Below, one piece after another: positions 59,645-64,000 of a DNA stretch of 64,000 nt. This DNA is from Candidatus Saccharimonadota bacterium (GTDB lineage Bacteria > Patescibacteriota > Saccharimonadia > Saccharimonadales > Saccharimonadaceae): NCBI GenBank assembly GCA_017406985.1, contig JAFQXL010000003.1:1-64000 (forward strand), given 5' to 3'. Both the position numbers and the translations under genes were made by a program. The notes under the pieces are model-generated. The model saw nothing but the letters and a program-made list of their open reading frames with translations, ran no database searches and was not told the DNA's origin. Within the stretch, counting starts at the first letter, position 1, and the number at the start of each line of letters is the position of its first letter.

Positions 59645-59681
59645 AACCCGAATATTAGGACAATTATACCAAACTCCCCTT

Positions 59682-59747
59682 AAAAAGTAAAGTTTAAGTC
59701 TTTACTTTTTACGCATAATAAAAGGCCTCCGAAAAATATCGGAGACC
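59682..59747 (-). terminator. two successive hairpins after the secreted-protein gene
   Basis: GGCCTCCGA/TCGGAGACC (59724-59732 with 59739-59747) followed by T's on the minus strand is the likely terminator of the gene ending at 59838. A second perfect stem AAAAAGTAAAG/CTTTACTTTTT (59682-59692 with 59700-59710) follows as a backup. The remaining 59748-59837 stretch shows no feature that I can support. Confidence 0.75.
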
Positions 59748-59837
59748 AATAAAGGACATTTTTCTAGGAAGTATCAATTTACTACATCTATAAGGTTACG
59801 CGACATTAAGAAAGAATCTGCACCATATCAACGCTCG

Positions 59838-60341
59838 TTACAGATACTGTACTACATACGGGAATTGGATGGTCTCGTTAAGTGGCAAGAAGATACTCTG
59901 CTTGGAGACTTTTACCCATACAGAGGCTACATTCGATCCGCACCAATATTCTCTATAGCTCCCAGAGCTTAGCGCAAATGAATACGGCTCATACCAGACA
60001 ACCTGTCCACTTGTGTCAATCATCTTAACATCAGCATAATAACCCACCGATCCGTTGATGGTAATACGGATATTGCGGTTCATTCCATTCGTAAAGGTAG
60101 TGGTAACTTGCTTCCACGCCCAGTTCACATTTCCTGTCGAATCAGCCAAAGGTTCATCCGGCTCATCCGGCTCCACAGGCTCATCGTAGTCGACGACAGA
60201 CTCGTCCACGACAACATCGAGCTGCTCAACATCGGTAGCTGAGTTCGAATCCAACTCGGCCGCATTAACGGCAAGAGTCGAACCAACCACCATCACAAAA
60301 GCCATCACTACACTTAAAAAACTCATGATCCCTTTTCTCAT
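59838..60341 (-). CDS. small secreted protein with acidic linker
   Basis: 167 aa. Signal peptide to about residue 28 (VNAAELD), an acidic repeat linker (DYDEPVEPDEPDEPLAD), and a beta-rich C-terminal domain of about 95 residues with WAWKQVTTTFTNGMNRNIRI and SYREYWCGSNVASVWVKVS. No membrane anchor or sorting signal, so it is released or wall-trapped. No family recognised. Ribosome binding site GAGGAG; read from a TTGACA promoter (60418-60446). Confidence 0.6.
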   Translation of the reverse strand: MRKGIMSFLSVVMAFVMVVGSTLAVNAAELDSNSATDVEQLDVVVDESVVDYDEPVEPDEPDEPLADSTGNVNWAWKQVTTTFTNGMNRNIRITINGSVGYYADVKMIDTSGQVVWYEPYSFALSSGSYREYWCGSNVASVWVKVSKQSIFLPLNETIQFPYVVQYL

Positions 60342-60417
60342 TACTCATTCTCCTCTCGTAATAAAAATAGCGTAACCGAACTTATATTTTTAAGATACTT
60401 TCTAGAAAAACTCTATC

Positions 60418-60446
60418 ATAATATAGCAATTATTTTATTCTGTCAA
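60418..60446 (-). promoter_or_regulatory. promoter of the small secreted protein gene
   Basis: TTGACA (60441-60446), 17-nt spacer, TATTAT (60418-60423) on the minus strand, with a leader of about 70 nt. Its -35 lies 3 nt from the -35 of the divergent membrane-protein gene. Confidence 0.7.
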
Positions 60447-60449
60447 TAC

Positions 60450-60478
60450 TTGACTAACAGTAGTACAAGTATTATAAA
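60450..60478 (+). promoter_or_regulatory. promoter of the four-helix membrane protein gene, leaderless
   Basis: TTGACT (60450-60455), 17-nt spacer, TATAAA (60473-60478), with the hexamer ending 6 nt before the ATG. The pair with 60418-60446 forms back-to-back divergent promoters. Confidence 0.75.
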
Positions 60479-60484
60479 ATACTT

Positions 60485-61051
60485 ATGGCAAAGGCAAATA
60501 AATCAAACAGTTGTTCAAAAAGAATATTTCCCAAAATAATAGCGATTCTGTTACTTATAATAGGAGTCTTATCCCTAGTCTCTTTCGTTGTTACAATGTT
60601 AAATTATCTTAATTCTCCGTCTTTTAAAAATCCTACCGAAGAACTATCGTCTTATAAACTTTTCAATTCTATAATAATTGTTTCTTCCTTAATTTTCTCA
60701 ATTACATCCATATTATCCGGTATACTAATTTTTCTTGAAAAACATACTCTTTTAACGCGCATAGCCATTATTCTAACTATCTTTAGCTTCGTCGGACTTG
60801 CGCTTCCTTATAACATTTTCTTTAAAAATTATGATCAGAAAACTTGGAACTCGCTAGTCTCTGTTGTCCACACAAACACCGCCACAGATTATAATACCCT
60901 TGAAGCTAAAGACGAAGACGGCGCAGACGCTATAAAAGACTTTCAAAATAATCAAAATAATAACGCCCTTAATATTATGTTAATTACTACTGTTTGGGTA
61001 TTTATCTCTACCACCTTGTCTTCCTATATATTCTTCAAAAAGAAAGAATAA
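60485..61051 (+). CDS. four-helix integral membrane protein
   Basis: 188 aa, no family recognised. Helices at about 17-40, 62-84, 90-112 and 160-180, with a polar loop (residues 113-158, VVHTNTATDYNTLEAKDEDG) facing one side, and basic ends (MAKANKSNSCSKR; FFKKKE). Codon and base use are more AT-rich than in the neighbouring ROK gene. Leaderless start. Confidence 0.65.
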   Translation: MAKANKSNSCSKRIFPKIIAILLLIIGVLSLVSFVVTMLNYLNSPSFKNPTEELSSYKLFNSIIIVSSLIFSITSILSGILIFLEKHTLLTRIAIILTIFSFVGLALPYNIFFKNYDQKTWNSLVSVVHTNTATDYNTLEAKDEDGADAIKDFQNNQNNNALNIMLITTVWVFISTTLSSYIFFKKKE

Positions 61052-61078
61052 TCCCTAGATATTCCCCTAAAAATCGGC

Positions 61079-61084
61079 TATAAT
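61079..61084 (+). promoter_or_regulatory. leaderless -10 of the ROK kinase gene
   Basis: TATAAT ending 6 nt before the ATG at 61091, without a ribosome binding site; it is not extended by TGn. Confidence 0.5.
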
Positions 61085-61090
61085 AAAACT

Positions 61091-61909
61091 ATGTATATCG
61101 CGATTGATATTGGAGGTACAAAAACCCTGCTCGCCCTCTTTTCGAAGAACGGGCGACTTAAAAAACGTCTAAAAATGAAAAGCTGGCAAGAGCCGGAAAA
61201 ATGGGTTAAAGAGCTCGGAAAAAATCTCTCGAGAATTCTTCCCTTGAGAAAAAAATCTATTAAAGCCATAACAATTTCTTATCCAGGCGTTCTCGAAAAT
61301 AATACCCCTAAAAAAGCCGTAAATTTACCCCTCTGGGACGGCAAAAAAATCGCCGAAGATGTAAAAAATTTATTCAGCTCTAAAAAAATTACTGTTCCGA
61401 TTTTCTACAAAAATGATGCCGACCTCGGCGCGCTCTATGAATGTCGAAACTTCTCCGGAAAAACCCTCTATTTAACTTTCGGAACCGGTATCGGTGGCGG
61501 AATCGTTAAAAACGGAAAACTTGCGAAGGAATCCGCCGATTTTGAACCGGGACATCTTAAAAAAACTTATCGAGGTAAGCGCCTCGACTGGGAAAAAATC
61601 TCTAGCTCTAAGGCTATCCGCGCCGCAAATAACGACCTCGACGTCCGTAAAATTTCTGAAAAATCCGCTCTAGACGACGTCGCTTGTCGCTTCTCTGTCG
61701 GTCTAGTTAACCTAATTAAAGAACACGGCCCAGACCAAATTGTCCTCTCCGGCCCGATTATTGAGGTTTTCCCAGGGTTTAAGGACACTCTTAATCGACT
61801 CCTTGAGACAAATTTAAAATTCGACCCCCCAAAAATCTACCCCGCGAAACACCCTCAAGAATCAGTAATTTATGGAGCTTATCTCTATGGTAAGTCCAAA
61901 ACCTCTTAA
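61091..61909 (+). CDS. ROK family sugar kinase
   Basis: 272 aa. The ATP-binding start is IDIGGTKTLLALF; YPGVLENN, KNDADLGALYE, LTFGTGIGGGIV and EPGH follow the ROK layout. The zinc-binding cysteine cluster of many ROK proteins is not seen, and the protein is slightly short. Glucose, GlcNAc or another hexose could be the substrate. The 3' end overlaps the next gene. Confidence 0.85.
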   Translation: MYIAIDIGGTKTLLALFSKNGRLKKRLKMKSWQEPEKWVKELGKNLSRILPLRKKSIKAITISYPGVLENNTPKKAVNLPLWDGKKIAEDVKNLFSSKKITVPIFYKNDADLGALYECRNFSGKTLYLTFGTGIGGGIVKNGKLAKESADFEPGHLKKTYRGKRLDWEKISSSKAIRAANNDLDVRKISEKSALDDVACRFSVGLVNLIKEHGPDQIVLSGPIIEVFPGFKDTLNRLLETNLKFDPPKIYPAKHPQESVIYGAYLYGKSKTS

Positions 61910-62387
61910 ACTCGACATTCCAAAAGACACTTCTCTCCCCGAAACCGCTTATGCTTTTTTATCTGAACTTATCTCTGAGTTTCCTCAATTTAACTTCATT
62001 ATTAGTAGCCGCTTTAAATGGAAATATCCAAAATCTATCTATATTGACGCTAAAACCCCTACACCGCCTCTATATTTTTACCTTCAGACACTCCACGAGC
62101 TCGGACACGCCCTGTCTAACCATAAAGACTATAAAACAGACGTTCGCCGCCTAAAGATGGAATCTGAGGCTTGGGAACGCGCGAGAGAGCTAATAAAAAC
62201 TCACGAAAATTGGACAAAAACTTATGATATAACCTACAACGAAGATTTCGTCGAAGAACAGCTCGACTCTTATCGCGACTGGCTCCACCAGCGATCAAAG
62301 TGTAAAATTTGCGGTCTTACTCGCTTCCAAAAAAAATCCGGTAAGTGGCTCTGTCCTAAATGTGATTTAATAGATAATCGTTCCTAA
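61887..62387 (+). CDS. small HExxH metallopeptidase-like protein with C-terminal zinc ribbon
   Basis: About 166 aa. LHELGHALSNH gives the HExxH zinc signature at about residues 71-80, with a candidate third ligand in ESEAWERA as in gluzincin/ImmA-like enzymes. The C-terminus has CKICGLTRF and CPKCDL, a four-cysteine ribbon. Two starts are possible (61872, 61887), both inside the ROK gene; the overlap is 23-38 bp. The 3' end overlaps mazG-like by 4 bp. Substrate unknown. Confidence 0.6.
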   Translation: MVSPKPLKLDIPKDTSLPETAYAFLSELISEFPQFNFIISSRFKWKYPKSIYIDAKTPTPPLYFYLQTLHELGHALSNHKDYKTDVRRLKMESEAWERARELIKTHENWTKTYDITYNEDFVEEQLDSYRDWLHQRSKCKICGLTRFQKKSGKWLCPKCDLIDNRS

Positions 62388-62791
62388 CGGTTATCGCCGG
62401 AACCGTGGATTTTATCTCGTTTATACCTACTCTCGAGTTTATCAATATTCACTTTCGCCACCTCCGATAACGGCACTTCCAGATATTCCGCAATCATCGC
62501 CACATACCAGAGGACATCGCCTAGCTCTTTAATAATTTCCTCTCTCGAAGCCTTCGAAATAACCCCGCCTTTATCTCTAATAATCTTTTTGAACTTATCC
62601 GCCGCCTCGCCAGCCTCCCCCGGAAGACCTAAAACTTTCTCAATCAGCCCGCCCTCTGTCGCGAGCATAATCCCGTCTTTACTATATTTCATTAGCCCGT
62701 CTTGATATCCTGAAAAAGTATCATATTTTAACGCCGCCGTCTGATAATCATCCATTTCCGTAAGCTTCGGTCGCTTAGCTCGTTTTCTCAT
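62384..62791 (-). CDS. MazG-like nucleotide pyrophosphohydrolase
   Basis: 135 aa all-alpha NTP pyrophosphohydrolase. The metal-binding pattern is seen in GLPGEAGEAADKFKK and KELGDVLWYVAMIAEYL (E..E...E..D). Such proteins hydrolyse nucleoside triphosphates to monophosphates, often as a house-cleaning function. The ATG is preceded by GGAGGTAA and TGGTAAAAT. Upstream lie two copies of TTTGTTCGGTA. Confidence 0.85.
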   Translation of the reverse strand: MRKRAKRPKLTEMDDYQTAALKYDTFSGYQDGLMKYSKDGIMLATEGGLIEKVLGLPGEAGEAADKFKKIIRDKGGVISKASREEIIKELGDVLWYVAMIAEYLEVPLSEVAKVNIDKLESRYKRDKIHGSGDNR

Positions 62792-62826
62792 TTTACCTCC
62801 AGTTACCCCTATTTTACCATAAAAAC

Positions 62827-62872
62827 TTTGTTCGGTAAACTGTTCGTGTCTTTTTCTTTAGTTTGTTCGGTA
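62827..62872. repeat. direct repeat TTTGTTCGGTA, two copies 35 nt apart
   Basis: TTTGTTCGGTA at 62827-62837 and 62862-62872, with a shorter TGTTCG at 62841-62846 between. They lie in the gap between the mazG-like and KGG promoters. They could be operator half-sites or chance. Confidence 0.4.
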
Positions 62873-62892
62873 TTTTTTAGCCTTGAGCGTTA

Positions 62893-62921
62893 TTGACAAA
62901 ACAAAAGCGGTATGATATAAT
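62893..62921 (+). promoter_or_regulatory. consensus promoter of the KGG-repeat gene
   Basis: TTGACA, a 17-nt spacer and TATAAT extended by TGA give a near-perfect sigma-70 promoter, followed by a leader of about 50 nt with AAGGAA. This is the best match to consensus in the window, and coordinates are good to 1-2 nt. Confidence 0.85.
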
Positions 62922-62972
62922 ATAAGCATTAACCTGTTATTTAATTAATTGGTGGGCAGAAAAGGAACTTAA

Positions 62973-63179
62973 ATGTCCGGAACTAAAGCAGGCGGAATTA
63001 AAGCCGCTAAGTCAAACAAGATCAAATACGGTAAGGATTTCTATTCTCGTATCGGTCAAAAAGGCGGTAAACTCGGTCATACTGGTGGCTTCGCCGCAAA
63101 CCCTACCCTTGCTAAATTAGCAGGTGCTAAAGGTGGTCGTCTCTCGAAACGCGGCCCGGCGAAGAAAAACCTCGCCTAA
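62973..63179 (+). CDS. KGG-repeat small basic protein (stress-type)
   Basis: 68 aa, Gly/Lys/Ala-rich. Repeats IGQKGGKLGHTGGF and AGAKGGRLSKRG match the KGG motif of Con-10-like, general-stress and bacterial small basic proteins. Unfolded or loosely folded, binding nucleic acid or polyanions is inference. A consensus promoter and a 15-bp terminator suggest high expression. Confidence 0.8.
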   Translation: MSGTKAGGIKAAKSNKIKYGKDFYSRIGQKGGKLGHTGGFAANPTLAKLAGAKGGRLSKRGPAKKNLA

Positions 63180-63182
63180 ACT

Positions 63183-63220
63183 AAAATATCCCTAGATGTT
63201 GAGATCTAGGGATATTTTTA
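63183..63220 (+). terminator. terminator of the KGG-repeat gene
   Basis: Perfect 15-bp stem (63183-63197 with 63204-63218), GTTGAG loop, T-run at the end. Confidence 0.95.
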
Positions 63221-63233
63221 TTGAATCTTGAGC

Positions 63234-63253
63234 AAAAAAATGCCCTATTGGGC
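63234..63253 (-). terminator. terminator of the tRNA-Ile/tRNA-Ala unit
   Basis: GCCC/GGGC stem (63242-63245 with 63250-63253), TATT loop, and seven T on the minus strand (63234-63240). Confidence 0.75.
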
Positions 63254-63270
63254 GATTTTAACCTAAATTA

Positions 63271-63347
63271 TGGTGGAGCAACAGGGATTCAAACCCTGGA
63301 CCTCCGCCTTGCAAAGGCGGCGCTCTAATCAGCTGAGCTATTGCCCC
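63271..63347 (-). tRNA. tRNA-Ala (anticodon TGC)
   Basis: 77 nt: acceptor GGGGCAA/TTGCTCC with one G-T pair, anticodon arm CCGCC-TTTGCAA-GGCGG, T arm CAGGG/CCCTG, encoded CCA. It is 5 nt downstream of tRNA-Ile. Confidence 0.97.
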
Positions 63348-63352
63348 TAGAT

Positions 63353-63429
63353 TGGTGGGGATATGTGGACTTGAACCACAGACCTCTACATTATCAGTAT
63401 AGCGCTCTAACCAGCTGAGCTATATCCCC
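63353..63429 (-). tRNA. tRNA-Ile (anticodon GAT)
   Basis: 77 nt: acceptor GGGGATA/TATCCCC, anticodon arm CTATA-CTGATAA-TGTAG, T arm TGTGG/CCACA, encoded CCA. This Ile-Ala pair is the one normally found in the 16S-23S spacer, but here it is a separate unit with its own promoter. Confidence 0.97.
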
Positions 63430-63457
63430 ATAAACAAAATATTAAGTTACTTTCCTT

Positions 63458-63486
63458 ATTCTACTCTAATTTGACAAAAAAATCAA
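63458..63486 (-). promoter_or_regulatory. promoter of the tRNA-Ile/tRNA-Ala unit
   Basis: TTGATT (63481-63486), 17-nt spacer, TAGAAT (63458-63463) on the minus strand. The leader before tRNA-Ile is about 20 nt. Confidence 0.65.
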
Positions 63487-63506
63487 GCATAAAAATCATT
63501 CTATGG

Positions 63507-63512
63507 TATAAT
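63507..63512 (+). promoter_or_regulatory. leaderless extended -10 of the small membrane protein gene
   Basis: TGGTATAAT with the hexamer ending 6 nt before the ATG at 63519. Confidence 0.6.
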
Positions 63513-63518
63513 AAAGCT

Positions 63519-63752
63519 ATGGATTGGAATTTTAGTTTCGGCTGGATGTTTTTAGGTTTAATTATCCTTGCCGCTAGCGGCGCTATCGTCGCAAATTATC
63601 AAAAAATCTCGGATCATATGCTCTCCGGTGTTTCTTCTTATGATCGCGTTAAATTCTGGGGAATGATTGGCGTCGGAATCGGTCTCGCCGTCATGGCGAA
63701 CCTTCACACGTTCCTCCTTACTCTCTTCGTAAACCTCGTTTTTAAACGTTAA
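63519..63752 (+). CDS. small two-helix membrane protein
   Basis: 77 aa. Helix 1 (WMFLGLIILAASGAIVANY) and helix 2 (FWGMIGVGIGLAVMANLHTF, extended by LLTLFVNLVF) are joined by a polar loop (QKISDHMLSGVSSYDRVK). The frame is open 16 codons further upstream, but the ATG at 63519 follows the -10 by exactly 6 nt. Its 3' end overlaps the convergent methyltransferase by 11 bp. Function unknown. Confidence 0.6.
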   Translation: MDWNFSFGWMFLGLIILAASGAIVANYQKISDHMLSGVSSYDRVKFWGMIGVGIGLAVMANLHTFLLTLFVNLVFKR

Positions 63753-64000
63753 GTTTTATCTGCCTCGCCCACTCATACATCGCTATCCCACTCGCCACCC
63801 CTACATTAACAGACCGAGTCGAGCCAAAACTCTCGATATACCGAATATCGTCAACTTTTTCTAAAATCTCCGCCGGAATCCCGTCGCTCTCCCCTCCGAA
63901 AATTAACGTCGTTTCCGGTTTAAATTTTTTCGCCCCGAGCGGCTTACACTTCTGGACATTATTCTCTATCGCGACTATATCTCTTCCCCTTGAAAACTCT
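63742..64000 (-). CDS. SpoU/TrmH family RNA 2'-O-methyltransferase, C-terminal part
   Basis: Not listed as a complete frame because it runs off the right edge; 85 codons plus stop are visible. The C-terminal SPOUT motifs are clear: LIFGGESDGIPAEIL (motif 2) and SFGSTRSVNVGVASGIAMYEW (motif 3, seen in part as STRSVNVGVASGIAM). It methylates a ribose in tRNA or rRNA; which one cannot be told from this part. The stop codon lies inside the end of the preceding plus-strand gene. Confidence 0.88.
   Translation of the reverse strand, partial: EFSRGRDIVAIENNVQKCKPLGAKKFKPETTLIFGGESDGIPAEILEKVDDIRYIESFGSTRSVNVGVASGIAMYEWARQIKLNV

Overview
The window reads as a chromosomal segment of a Candidatus Saccharibacteria (TM7, Patescibacteria/CPR) type bacterium. 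The basis is the set of compact bacterial genes using the standard code (FtsH ends on TGA). These include a MurA with an N-terminal helix-turn-helix, an Rpf-like cell-wall lysin, type IV pilin-like and wall-associated surface proteins, a minimal SUF system, a short bS1 and a KGG-repeat protein. Genus-level placement is inference. No phage, CRISPR array or insertion sequence was recognised.

Layout. 1-290 is the 5' end of 23S rRNA on the minus strand. It has its own promoter and no 16S gene upstream; glyS lies there instead. 586-9324 carries glyS, three wall-associated surface proteins, murJ-ftsH and a prepilin-like gene. 9453-20142 holds uvrD, an Rpf/DUF348 lysin with rsmA, the HTH-murA fusion, a histidine kinase/response regulator/recO operon, xseAB, a TRM11-like methyltransferase and rpmA. 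20182-37523 holds ybaB-recR-rel-pepN, tRNA-Val, hpf-secA-M16 peptidase, dnaE, a histone-H1-like membrane protein, polA with a P-loop kinase, and a PLD-like fragment. 37613-48755 holds a beta-helix surface protein, trxB, tRNA-Thr, a polysaccharide deacetylase, parAB, trpS, an aquaporin, hrcA-grpE under a CIRCE operator, lepA and a membrane protein. 48841-58215 holds rpsU, a DUF2130 gene, sufCBSU, an HD phosphohydrolase, tRNA-Asn, a COG2426 membrane protein, metG and a small membrane operon. 58532-64000 holds rpsA, secreted and membrane proteins, a ROK kinase, a HExxH protein, a MazG-like gene, the KGG protein, the tRNA-Ile/tRNA-Ala pair and the 3' end of a SpoU-family methyltransferase.

Two signals cut across the gene list. 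First, about two dozen first-in-operon genes have a TATAAT-like hexamer ending 6-10 nt (most often exactly 6) before the ATG, usually as an extended -10 (TGnTATAAT). This predicts leaderless mRNAs. A smaller set uses AAGGAGG-type ribosome binding sites instead. Second, two long imperfect hairpins, one after a membrane-protein gene (16487-16602) and one after rpsA (58448-58535), start in the stop codon of the preceding gene. They share a gapless 64-nt core of about two-thirds identity, with compensatory changes in one stem. They look like two members of an uncharacterised structured 3'-end element.

How the genes fit together: the set serves translation (glyS, trpS, metG, lepA, rpmA, rpsU, rpsA, rsmA, hpf), replication and repair (dnaE, polA, uvrD, recO, recR, xseAB, parAB), envelope building and secretion (murA, murJ, ftsH, secA, Rpf-like lysin, deacetylase, surface proteins, prepilin), and stress or iron-sulfur handling (hrcA-grpE, rel, suf). 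It fits a small host-associated cell with an elaborated surface and a pared-down regulatory apparatus.
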